Below, one piece after another: positions 18,006 through 26,203 of a stretch of DNA of 64,000 bases. Both the position numbers and the translations under genes were made by a program. The stretch's first letter is position 1. Each line of letters begins with the position of its first letter. This DNA comes from Clostridioides difficile_A (GTDB lineage Bacteria; Bacillota; Clostridia; Peptostreptococcales; Peptostreptococcaceae): contig OX246690.1 of the NCBI GenBank assembly GCA_945909635.1, forward strand, positions 434,001 through 498,000, written 5' to 3'. The notes under the pieces are model-generated. The model was not told where the DNA came from. It did no database searches and worked only from the letters and a program-made list of their open reading frames with translations.

Positions 18006-19054
18006 AAATAGATATAGAAAAGTTAAAACATAATGTCAAAATAATTTCACAGAAGTGTCATGAAAAAAATATTAAGGTATCTTTTGTAACTAAATCATTT
18101 TGTGCACAAAAAGAGGTAGTAGAATCAGTATGTTGTGAAGGAATAGACCATATAGCAGATTCAAGGATACAGAACTTAAAAAAATTACAAAATATAAATT
18201 TGCCTAAAATGCTGATTAGAATACCCATGATAAGTGAACTAGAAGAAGTTATCAATTATTGTGATATTAGCCTTAACTCAGAACTGGAAACCATAAAGAA
18301 ATTAAATGAATTATGTAAAAGTAAAAATATTATTCATAAGATAGTTCTTATGTTTGACCTAGGGGATTTACGAGAAGGATACTTTTATGAAGAAGATTTT
18401 TTTAATAGTGTAAGAGAGATAGTAAGATTAAAAAATATTAAAATAATTGGTATAGCTACAAACTTAACTTGTTATGGAGCTGTTATACCATCTAGAGAAA
18501 ATACAGGCAGATTAGTAAGTATAGCACGAAAGATGGAAGAAGAATTTGGTATAAATGTAGAAATAGTATCTGGAGGAAATTCAAGTTCTATGCATCTAAT
18601 TATAAGTAATACTATGCCAGAGGGTATTACTAATTTAAGAATAGGAGAATCTATTATACTTGGCAGAGAAACAGCATATGGTAAAAATATACATGGAGCA
18701 TATCAAGATGTATTTAAATTGGTATGCCAAATAATTGAATGTAAGGAAAAACCATCAGTTCCCATTGGAGAAATAGGGGTTGATGCTTTTAGAAAAAAAC
18801 CTGTTTATGAAGATAAAGGAATCTTAAAAAGGGCAATTATAGCTATAGGTAAACAGGATATAAATATTGACTCTTTAATTCCAATAGACACTTATATAAA
18901 AATATTAGGAGCAAGTTCAGACCACATGATATTAGATGTAAGTAACACAAAACATGATTATAAAGTAGGTGATAATGTGGAATTCTTATTAACTTATGGA
19001 GGTATCATGTCATCTAGTACAAGTGAATACGTTTCAAAAAAAATTATAGTGTAG
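17990..19054 (+). CDS. orr: Ornithine racemase (alanine-racemase fold)
   Basis: PLP-dependent fold-type-III racemase (354 aa) converting L- to D-ornithine, the substrate of OraSE. The PLP lysine is in VSFVTKSFCA near residue 35, and the phosphate-binding part near VSGGNSSSMH and NLRIGESIILG. It is often annotated alr2, but the operon position between the mutase accessory gene and a transporter argues for ornithine. AAGGAGGAAC is a strong RBS inside the end of the previous gene. A true alanine racemase function is unlikely but not excluded. Confidence 0.9.
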   Translation: MYPRLEIDIEKLKHNVKIISQKCHEKNIKVSFVTKSFCAQKEVVESVCCEGIDHIADSRIQNLKKLQNINLPKMLIRIPMISELEEVINYCDISLNSELETIKKLNELCKSKNIIHKIVLMFDLGDLREGYFYEEDFFNSVREIVRLKNIKIIGIATNLTCYGAVIPSRENTGRLVSIARKMEEEFGINVEIVSGGNSSSMHLIISNTMPEGITNLRIGESIILGRETAYGKNIHGAYQDVFKLVCQIIECKEKPSVPIGEIGVDAFRKKPVYEDKGILKRAIIAIGKQDINIDSLIPIDTYIKILGASSDHMILDVSNTKHDYKVGDNVEFLLTYGGIMSSSTSEYVSKKIIV

Positions 19055-19083
19055 TGTTCAAATAATTAGGAGGAAATTACTTT

Positions 19084-20505
19084 ATGAAAGAGCGAGAATG
19101 TAGAAAAGCAAGTCTGTTTGATGCAATGATACCAATTACTTGTTTGATATTATTTTTAAGCCTAGGAGTATTAGTATATGGTTCATCACCTCATGTGCCA
19201 CTAATAGGAGCTGCAGCAGTAGCAGGACTTGTAGCTGTATATAGGCTTGGATTTAAATGGAAAGACTTAGAGTTAAGTATGTTTAATAGTATAAAGATGG
19301 CAATGCAAGCAATCTTGATTATAATTATAATAGGCGTACTTATAGGAACTTGGATAGTAAGTGGAGTAGTTCCATGTATGATTTATTGGGGACTAAAAAT
19401 TTTATCACCAAATATTTTTTTAGTGGCATCAACATTAGTCTGTGCAATCGTATCTCTTGCAACTGGTTCATCTTGGAGTACAATGGGGACAGTGGGTGTA
19501 GCACTTTTAGGAATTGGTCAAAGTTTAGGTATGCCAGTTGGATTAATAGTGGGTTCTATAATATCTGGAGCTTACTTTGGAGATAAACTATCACCTTTAT
19601 CTGAAACGACTAACTTAGCTCCAGCAATGGCAGGAACAGACTTGTTTACACATATAAAATATATGCTATATTCAACTATACCATCATTATTAATTTGTTT
19701 AGTAATTTATGGTGTAATTGGAATGAAGTATTCAGGTCAAGCATTAGATATAAAACAGATAGAGCTAATTAGGTCTACATTAGATTCTACATTTAATACT
19801 TTATCACCAGTATTATTATTAGCTCCAGTAATAGTAATTGGATTGGTTGTATTTAAAGTCCCTGCTATACCAGGACTTATAGTAGGTGCTGTATTAGGAG
19901 TACTGTTTGCAGTAGTTTTCCAAGGAGAATCTATGAAGACAATATTAGATGCGGCACAAAATGGATATATTTCATCGACACAAATAGAAGAAGTAGATGC
20001 TTTATTGTCTAAAGGTGGGATTATGAATATGATGTCTACAGTATCTTTAACAATATGTGCTCTATCTCTTGGAGGTATTCTAGAAAAAACAGGTATGCTT
20101 GAAGTGGTAGCATCTTCTTTACTAAGATTAGCGAAGGGTGTATTTGGAACAGTATTATGTACAATGGTAACTTGTACAGTTACTAACATAATAGCAGGAG
20201 AACAATACTTATCTATAGTTATACCAGGAAGAATGTATAATAAGGAATATAAAAAAAGAGGTATACACCCTAAAATGTTATCAAGGGCTTTAGAAGATAG
20301 TGGGACTTTAACTTCTCCATTAGTGCCATGGAATACATGTGGAGCATATATAACAGCTACATTAGGTGTATCAGCATTAACATATGGTCCATATGCATTA
20401 TTAAATATTATAAATCCATTGGTATCTCTAGTTTTAATTGCATGTAAGTTTAAAATAGCAAAAATAGAAGATGAACCTGAAACTTGTTTAAATTTTGATG
20501 TATGA
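19084..20505 (+). CDS. nhaC: NhaC-family antiporter of the ornithine operon
   Basis: Membrane transporter of 473 aa with about 11-12 hydrophobic segments. LATGSSWSTMGTVGVALLG and GAYFGDKLSPLSETTNL are the NhaC signature regions. Family members exchange Na+/H+ or amino-acid pairs. Being the last gene of an ornithine-degrading operon, it may import ornithine or export a product rather than serve pH homeostasis; this is inference. RBS TAGGAGGAAA. A terminator hairpin follows at 20608. Confidence 0.88.
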   Translation: MKERECRKASLFDAMIPITCLILFLSLGVLVYGSSPHVPLIGAAAVAGLVAVYRLGFKWKDLELSMFNSIKMAMQAILIIIIIGVLIGTWIVSGVVPCMIYWGLKILSPNIFLVASTLVCAIVSLATGSSWSTMGTVGVALLGIGQSLGMPVGLIVGSIISGAYFGDKLSPLSETTNLAPAMAGTDLFTHIKYMLYSTIPSLLICLVIYGVIGMKYSGQALDIKQIELIRSTLDSTFNTLSPVLLLAPVIVIGLVVFKVPAIPGLIVGAVLGVLFAVVFQGESMKTILDAAQNGYISSTQIEEVDALLSKGGIMNMMSTVSLTICALSLGGILEKTGMLEVVASSLLRLAKGVFGTVLCTMVTCTVTNIIAGEQYLSIVIPGRMYNKEYKKRGIHPKMLSRALEDSGTLTSPLVPWNTCGAYITATLGVSALTYGPYALLNIINPLVSLVLIACKFKIAKIEDEPETCLNFDV

Positions 20506-20607
20506 CGTTAATAAGTTTAAATTCAAAGTTTTATATTAATTTATTCTTTTATTTCTAATATTCCCAGAATATCTATGTGAACAGTATCATAAATTTTATA
20601 TGTTAAA

Positions 20608-20653
20608 AAAGCTATAGGTGAATTTGTTTTTACATAAATTTGCTTATAGCTTT
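20608..20653 (+). terminator. Terminator of the ornithine operon
   Basis: AAAGCTATAGGTGAATTT pairs, with three mismatches or wobbles, with AAATTTGCTTATAGCTTT across a 10-nt loop. It lies 100 bp after the nhaC stop. Confidence 0.65.
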
Positions 20654-21124
20654 CTTCTATGGTTTATACACAGTTGATAGCAGAGATAATTATGTAAAAT
20701 TATTTTCCAGATAGCCTAAATAGAAAATATTGTTTTTTAATATAGAAGTTTGAAAATAGTATTTATAATAAAAGAAACACAAAAACGAAGTATACTATAC
20801 ACAGAAAGTTGAAAGTTACTATATGTTATGCGATAATAATAGATAAATTATGTTCTAACAATAGCTTCAACACCTTGTGAAAGTGTAGTATTGTAAAGAA
20901 TATATGTATAGAAGTCATTTGTGATTAGCATAAATGTGAATTTACCAATATTATGGAGAATATCTTTAACAAGAATGAAATAAATTTTAGCTAACAAAAA
21001 TATGCACCTGTAAATAGAAGTAAATTTAAGAATATCAAGAAAACATCAACAGTTAAAAAATTTTAAAGGAAAATAAAAATAACAAAAGAAATTTTCAAGA
21101 TAATATAAAAATTTTAAACTAAGA
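20654..21124. other. Gene-free stretch before the van cluster
   Basis: Very AT-rich sequence with stops in all frames and no gene that I can recognise. It may hold the eroded upstream part of the transposon-type tnpB seen next to it, but no convincing N-terminal TnpB coding can be read. No clear ribosomal or promoter signal for vanR is visible. Confidence 0.4.
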
Positions 21125-21340
21125 AATAAAAATAACATAGAAGGAGTAGTTACTCGTCAAAATATTTAAAAGCACATAGTCAAAGTACAAAAACTTCATC
21201 AAATATCAGCTAATATAAGAACTTATTATATAAATAAAACTATAAGTGAGATAGTGAAAAACAAGCCATCTTATATAGTAATTGAATATGTAGCTATATT
21301 AAATATAATTAAGAGTAGCAGATTGAAAAATAATATATGA
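21125..21340 (+). pseudogene. Decayed IS605/IS200-type tnpB (RuvC-like nuclease) fragment
   Basis: From 21170 the frame reads an uninterrupted 56-codon peptide containing KVQKLHQISANIRTYYINKT, ISEIVKNKPSYIVIE and IIKSSRLKNNI. This is the pattern of the OrfB/TnpB segment before and around the second RuvC motif (usually ...LH.KI.N.R.DYINKT...IV....IVIEDL.V..M...). The aspartate after VIE is replaced by Tyr, and an in-frame TAA at 21167 interrupts the upstream reading. The fragment ends at the TGA overlapping the vanR ATG, so it is a non-functional relic left exactly at the van junction. Confidence 0.7.
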
Positions 21341-22038
21341 ACGAAAATATTTTAATAGTAGATGATGAAAAAGAAATAGCTGACTTAATTGAAGTATATT
21401 TAAAAAATGAAGGTTTTACAGTATACAAGTTTTATACAGGTAAAGAAGCTATAGAATGTATTGAATCTAAGAAGTTAGACATGGCTATCTTAGACATTAT
21501 GCTTCCAGATACTGATGGCTTTCATATATGTCGAAAAATCCGAGAGAAATATTACTATCCTATCATCATGTTAACAGCCAAAGTTGAAGATATAGATAAA
21601 ATAATGGGTTTAACTATAGGTGCTGATGACTATATAACAAAGCCATTTAATCCTTTAGAAGTTGTTGCAAGAGTAAAAACACAATTAAGACGATATATGC
21701 GATATAATGATGTTTCTGAACATAAGACAAAAACTATTGATGAATATGATATTAAAGGGTTGATTATCAATAAAGAAACACATAAATGTAGTTTGTTTGG
21801 CAAAGAAATATTACTAACACCAATTGAATTTTCTATTCTTTGGTACTTATGTCAACATCAAGGGAAGGTGGTTCCTTCTGAAGAATTATTTGAAGCTATA
21901 TGGGAGGAAAAATATCTCGATAATAACAATACAGTGATGTCTCATATTGGACGTATACGTGAAAAATTACATGAACCTTCTAGAAATCCAAAATTTATAA
22001 AAACTGTATGGGGAGTAGGTTATACAATTGAAAAGTAA
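21337..22038 (+). CDS. vanR: VanR response regulator (OmpR family)
   Basis: OmpR/PhoB-type regulator (233 aa). The receiver domain has acidic pocket VDDEKE and phosphorylated Asp in AILDIMLPD; the C-terminal winged helix ends in FIKTVWGVGYTIEK. It activates the vanG-vanXY-vanT operon when phosphorylated by VanS. The ATG is preceded by AGCAGATTGAAAAATAATAT, with no recognisable Shine-Dalgarno, and overlaps the stop of a tnpB remnant, so translation may be weak or from altered context. It overlaps vanS by 11 nt. Confidence 0.93.
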   Translation: MNENILIVDDEKEIADLIEVYLKNEGFTVYKFYTGKEAIECIESKKLDMAILDIMLPDTDGFHICRKIREKYYYPIIMLTAKVEDIDKIMGLTIGADDYITKPFNPLEVVARVKTQLRRYMRYNDVSEHKTKTIDEYDIKGLIINKETHKCSLFGKEILLTPIEFSILWYLCQHQGKVVPSEELFEAIWEEKYLDNNNTVMSHIGRIREKLHEPSRNPKFIKTVWGVGYTIEK

Positions 22039-23170
22039 AAATATTAGAGATACTTCTGACTTTGCTCAAGTAAGGAATAAAATTTTTATAAAAACAGCAG
22101 TAATGGTATTTATAGCAATTATATTTATTTGGATTTTATATTCTTTTATATTATATAGGAACTTTTCTGAATGGGTGGTTTCTTTTTTTAAAAATGTTTT
22201 TCGGATGGAATATAAGGCAGCTTTAAATTTATATCAGCAGATTTTTCGTAATAATATGGATATTTTCATAATAATAGCTATTGCGATTGTATTTTTTATA
22301 ATATTCCGATTCTATTTAAATCAGTTTACAAAATATTTTAGTGAAATTAATCAGGGTATTGAATCACTTATTAAAGAAGATATTGAAGAAGTTACTTTGT
22401 CTCCAGAGCTTTCGGCTGTGGAAAAGAAGATAAATTCAATTAAACATACACTTGAACAACGTAAGTCTGATACACAAATTGCAGAACAACGTAAGAATGA
22501 CCTTATTGTTTATCTAGCACACGATTTAAAGACACCACTTACTTCAGTTATAGGTTATTTAACATTGCTTCGAGATGAAAATCAGATTTCTGAAGAACTG
22601 CGAGATAAATATATATCTATTTCATTAGATAAAGCTGAACGTCTTGAGGATTTAATCAATGAATTCTTTGAGATAACAAGATTTAATCTATCAAATATAA
22701 TTCTTGAATACAGTGAGATAAACTTAACTCGTATGCTTGAACAATTAACATATGAATTTACTCCTATTTTAACAAGTAAAAATTTAAAATATATATTGAA
22801 TATAGCTCCAAATATGATGATAAAATGTGATGTTAATAAAATGCAACGTGTATTTGATAATTTATTGCGCAACGCTGTTTATTATAGTTATGAAGGTACT
22901 ACCATTGGAATAACAGCTATGCAGGATGGAAACAACATAAATATAAAATTTATGAATTGTGGTAATACAATACCAGAAGAAAAAATTAATCGTATTTTTG
23001 AACAATTCTATAGATTAGACACATCTCGTAGTTCAAATAATGGTGGAGCTGGTTTAGGACTTGCCATATCAAAAGAAATTGTTGAGCTTCATCATGGGAT
23101 AATAACAGCACATAGTAAGGATAATATTATTGTATTTGAAGTCATCATTCCTAATTTAAGAAATTCTTAA
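22028..23170 (+). CDS. vanS: VanS sensor histidine kinase
   Basis: Membrane histidine kinase (380 aa): two transmembrane segments around residues 20-45 and 75-100 enclosing a short external loop, a HAMP-like linker, then HisKA with the phosphorylated His in YLAHDLKTPLTS, and HATPase with NLLRNAVYYS and GGAGLGLAIS. It senses cell-wall stress from vancomycin-type glycopeptides and controls VanR. The coding region overlaps vanR, showing coupled expression. The start is TTG or similar within vanR; no change in key residues is seen. Confidence 0.93.
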   Translation: MKSKNIRDTSDFAQVRNKIFIKTAVMVFIAIIFIWILYSFILYRNFSEWVVSFFKNVFRMEYKAALNLYQQIFRNNMDIFIIIAIAIVFFIIFRFYLNQFTKYFSEINQGIESLIKEDIEEVTLSPELSAVEKKINSIKHTLEQRKSDTQIAEQRKNDLIVYLAHDLKTPLTSVIGYLTLLRDENQISEELRDKYISISLDKAERLEDLINEFFEITRFNLSNIILEYSEINLTRMLEQLTYEFTPILTSKNLKYILNIAPNMMIKCDVNKMQRVFDNLLRNAVYYSYEGTTIGITAMQDGNNINIKFMNCGNTIPEEKINRIFEQFYRLDTSRSSNNGGAGLGLAISKEIVELHHGIITAHSKDNIIVFEVIIPNLRNS

Positions 23171-23215
23171 GAATTTACGTATAAAAAAATGAGAAATCCT
23201 TCAGGATAAATAGAT

Positions 23216-23287
23216 AAAAAGCATTCTTGTTATTGATATAATTACTGTATCAAAACAAGAGTGCTTTTTATTTTGATACAGTAATTA
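23216..23287 (+). promoter_or_regulatory. Two interleaved inverted repeats in the vanG leader (possible attenuator or VanR site)
   Basis: Repeat A pairs 23216-23231 with 23254-23269 (16 bp, one G-T) and is followed by a T-rich stretch, like an intrinsic terminator. Repeat B pairs 23239-23255 with 23271-23287 (17 bp, perfect, 15-nt loop). The 5' arm of B lies in the loop of A and the 3' arm of A lies in the loop of B, so full formation of both is unlikely. The region precedes vanG by about 30 nt. It could be a terminator/antiterminator switch, a terminator after vanRS, or a set of protein-binding dyads in DNA. Confidence 0.55.
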
Positions 23288-23318
23288 ACATAGATTTTAT
23301 AACAAAGGAGAATTTACT

Positions 23319-24368
23319 ATGAATAAGAAAAAAATCGCAGTTATATTTGGTGGAAATTCAACAGAATATGATGTATCTTTGCAATCATCTTTTGCAGTAC
23401 TTGAGAATTTAAATAGCGACAAATATAATATTATGCCAATTGGAATTACAAGAGATGGGAATTGGTATCATTATATTGGAGATTATGAAAACATCCAAAA
23501 TGACACTTGGTTTGAAAACTCTACTTATCTAATTCCTATTGTTGTATCTCAGAATCGTGTGCAAAATGGCATTATTGAATTCTATGAAGACTATCATAAA
23601 TATACTAAAATTGATTTCGCATTTCCTATATTACATGGAAAGAATGGAGAAGATGGTACAGTACAAGGATTATTTGAATTAGCAGGTATACAGATTATTG
23701 GATGTGATACTCTTTCTTCAGCATTGTGCATGGATAAAGATAAGTCTCATAAACTTGTCCATGCAGAGGGGGTTAAAGTACCAAAATCAATCCTATTAAA
23801 ACATTCAGAGAAATCGGACGTAATTAAATTGTCAAAAGATTTAAATTACCCATTATTTGTGAAACCTGTTCGTGCAGGCTCATCATTTGGGATTAGTAAA
23901 ATTTATAAGAAAGAAGAGTTAGAAATAGCAGTTGACCTAGCTCTTGAACACGATAATGAAGTTATAATCGAGGAAAATATTGATGGTTTTGAAGTAGGTT
24001 GTGCAGTTTTAGGAAGTGATGATTTACTTGTTGGAAAAGTAGATGAAATAGAATTGTCAAAAGGATTTTTTGATTATACAGAAAAGTATACATTAAAAAG
24101 TTCAAAAATTCATATGCCAGCTAGAATCAATGCCGATTGTGAGAAAAAAATACAAGATACAGCGAAAACTATTTATAAAACGCTTGGATGTTCAGGTTTT
24201 GCTAGAGTAGATATGTTTCTGACTCCAGGTGGGGAGATTGTTTTTAATGAGGTAAACACAATTCCTGGATTTACTTCTCATAGCCGTTATCCAAATATGA
24301 TGAAAGGTATTGGATTATCTTTTGAAGAAATCCTAGACAAAATAATTGAGGTGCATATAAATGAATAA
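23319..24368 (+). CDS. vanG: VanG D-alanine-D-serine ligase
   Basis: ATP-grasp ligase (349 aa) making D-Ala-D-Ser, which replaces D-Ala-D-Ala in peptidoglycan precursors and lowers vancomycin affinity. The N terminus IAVIFGGNSTEYDVSLQS and C-terminal FNEVNTIPGFTSHSRYP are typical of Ddl/Van ligases, with the omega-loop region near EKYTLKSSKIHMPARI as in the D-Ser-type enzymes. RBS AAAGGAGAA. It overlaps vanXY by 8 nt. In C. difficile this cluster is known as usually not giving clinical resistance by itself. Confidence 0.94.
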   Translation: MNKKKIAVIFGGNSTEYDVSLQSSFAVLENLNSDKYNIMPIGITRDGNWYHYIGDYENIQNDTWFENSTYLIPIVVSQNRVQNGIIEFYEDYHKYTKIDFAFPILHGKNGEDGTVQGLFELAGIQIIGCDTLSSALCMDKDKSHKLVHAEGVKVPKSILLKHSEKSDVIKLSKDLNYPLFVKPVRAGSSFGISKIYKKEELEIAVDLALEHDNEVIIEENIDGFEVGCAVLGSDDLLVGKVDEIELSKGFFDYTEKYTLKSSKIHMPARINADCEKKIQDTAKTIYKTLGCSGFARVDMFLTPGGEIVFNEVNTIPGFTSHSRYPNMMKGIGLSFEEILDKIIEVHINE

Positions 24369-25164
24369 TACTTTATTAGTTAAAGATAAAGAATCTAAAA
24401 TGATGAATACTATTTCACTAACTAAAGATAAAATCTATGATGGAAATCTAATTCTTGTAAATGCTTCTTTACCAATTGTAATATCTATGGATATGGAGCT
24501 AATCCCTGTAGATACAAAGTTTCCAAATATTCTTATGAAATGTGAAGCTATAAATGCATTACAAAATATTTTGAAAAATATAGGAAGTACAAATGAAATA
24601 ATACCAGTAAGTGGCTATCGTACTGTAGATGAACAAAAAGATATATATTCGAGTTCTCTTTTTGATAATGGAAAAGAGTTTACTGAAAAGTTTGTAGCTC
24701 TTCCAAATTGCAGTGAACACCAGACAGGGCTTGCTATTGACTTAGGGCTTAAGAAAGATGTTATAGATTTCATTTGTCCAGAATTTCCTTACGATGGTAT
24801 ATGTAATGAGTTTCGTAAAGTAGCTCCACATTATGGTTTTATAGAACGTTATCAGTGCAAAAAGGAAGAGATAACAGGAATATCTCAAGAACCATGGCAT
24901 TTTCGTTATGTTGGATATCCACATTCTGAAATTATTAGTGAAATGAATTTAGCTCTTGAAGAATACATAGAATATATTAAGAGATTCTCTTATAAAGATT
25001 GTTTGAAGATAGAAGATAATGAGAAAGTTATAAAGATTTTTTATATACCTCTTGATAATAAAGAAGAGGTACAAATCTCTATACCTGAGCAATATGCTTA
25101 TCAAGTATCAGGTAACAATAGTGACGGTTTTATTATGACACTTTGGAGAAGTAAAAATGAATGA
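24361..25164 (+). CDS. vanXY: VanXY D,D-dipeptidase/D,D-carboxypeptidase
   Basis: Zinc peptidase (267 aa) of the VanY/VanX family that removes D-Ala-D-Ala dipeptide and terminal D-Ala, cleaning the precursor pool. Zinc ligands are visible in SEHQTGLAIDLG (SxHxxGxAxD motif) and in EPWHFRYVG with the catalytic Glu nearby. It starts within the end of vanG and its own end overlaps the vanT region, so the three are one transcript. The C-terminal 70 residues after EYIEYI are a family-specific extension. Confidence 0.92.
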   Translation: MNNTLLVKDKESKMMNTISLTKDKIYDGNLILVNASLPIVISMDMELIPVDTKFPNILMKCEAINALQNILKNIGSTNEIIPVSGYRTVDEQKDIYSSSLFDNGKEFTEKFVALPNCSEHQTGLAIDLGLKKDVIDFICPEFPYDGICNEFRKVAPHYGFIERYQCKKEEITGISQEPWHFRYVGYPHSEIISEMNLALEEYIEYIKRFSYKDCLKIEDNEKVIKIFYIPLDNKEEVQISIPEQYAYQVSGNNSDGFIMTLWRSKNE

Positions 25165-25180
25165 TAATGGGGGAATGAGA

Positions 25181-26203
25181 ATGATTAAGAATAAATCCTA
25201 TACAGGGCTTGATTATTTTAGAATTATAGCAGCATTGCTTATAATCGCAATTCATACATCACCATTATTATCATATAGTAAATTGGGTGACTTTATACTG
25301 ACTCGTATAATTGCTCGTGTTGCTGTGCCATTCTTTTTTATGCTATCAGGATTTTTTCTAATTTCAAGACACAATTATAATTATGATAAGCTGAAAAATT
25401 TTCTAAAAAACACGATATTTATATATAGTATAGCTATTTTGATTTATATCCCATTAAATATTTATAATGGATATTTTTCTATGGATAATTTATTACCTAA
25501 TATTATTAAGGATATTGTATTTGATGGAACTCTATATCATTTATGGTATCTACCTGCTTCAATTATTGGTGCAAGTATAGCATATTATCTTGTAAAAAAA
25601 TTTGGGATGAAGATGTCATTTATAATTGCGATTGTATTTTACATAATTGGTATGTTTGGTGATAGCTATTATGGTTTTTTAGAAAAATTACCATTATTAA
25701 AGAATTTGTATGGATATGTTTTTGAAGTGTCAGATTATACACGAAATGGATTGTTTTTTGCTCCTGTATTTTTCATACTTGGTAGTATAATAGCTGATAA
25801 ATCTGCTAGTATATCGCCTAAAAAGAGTATAATTGGATTTCTTATATCATTTGCACTTATGTTTTGTGAAGGTATTATTTTACACAATCTAGGTGTACAG
25901 CGTCATGATAGTATGTATATTATGTTACTGCCATGTATGTATTTCTTATTTACAACTTTAACATTTTTGAAGGGACATAGAGTTAAATTTTTACGAACAT
26001 CATCATTAATTATTTACATTATACATCCTATGATGATTGTTATTATTCGTATGTTCTCTAAGATACTTGGACTACAAACAACCTTAGTTAATAACAGTCT
26101 TATTCATTATATAGTGGTAAGTATAGCGTCTTTTATAACTTCTATAATAATTATATTGATTCTTAACATAAAAGGGAAAAAAGGAAAATATAGAAAGACT
26201 TGA
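25181..26203 (+). CDS. vanT: VanT membrane (acyltransferase-3-like) domain, ended by in-frame UGA
   Basis: N-terminal half (340 aa) of the membrane-bound serine racemase VanT. It begins with GLDYFRIIAALLIIAIHTSP and has about 10 membrane segments, the domain proposed to import L-serine. I prefer ATG 25181, 7 nt after a GGGGG ribosome-binding site; in-frame ATGs at 25157 and 25175 also exist. The frame stops at TGA 26201-26203, in the linker after KGKKGKYRKT, but the same frame continues with the racemase domain. The full span 25181-27325 has the normal VanT length of about 714 codons, so this is a nonsense change and not a separate gene. Confidence 0.88.
   Translation: MIKNKSYTGLDYFRIIAALLIIAIHTSPLLSYSKLGDFILTRIIARVAVPFFFMLSGFFLISRHNYNYDKLKNFLKNTIFIYSIAILIYIPLNIYNGYFSMDNLLPNIIKDIVFDGTLYHLWYLPASIIGASIAYYLVKKFGMKMSFIIAIVFYIIGMFGDSYYGFLEKLPLLKNLYGYVFEVSDYTRNGLFFAPVFFILGSIIADKSASISPKKSIIGFLISFALMFCEGIILHNLGVQRHDSMYIMLLPCMYFLFTTLTFLKGHRVKFLRTSSLIIYIIHPMMIVIIRMFSKILGLQTTLVNNSLIHYIVVSIASFITSIIIILILNIKGKKGKYRKT

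Noticed and set aside
20654..21124. Full-length transposase upstream of vanR
   Set aside because: Only the C-terminal part is readable; no terminal repeats or N-terminal TnpB coding could be found, so only a remnant is claimed.
26201..26203. UGA in vanT as a selenocysteine codon
   Set aside because: VanT is not a selenoprotein family, the codon is in a linker, and no SECIS-like hairpin directly follows.
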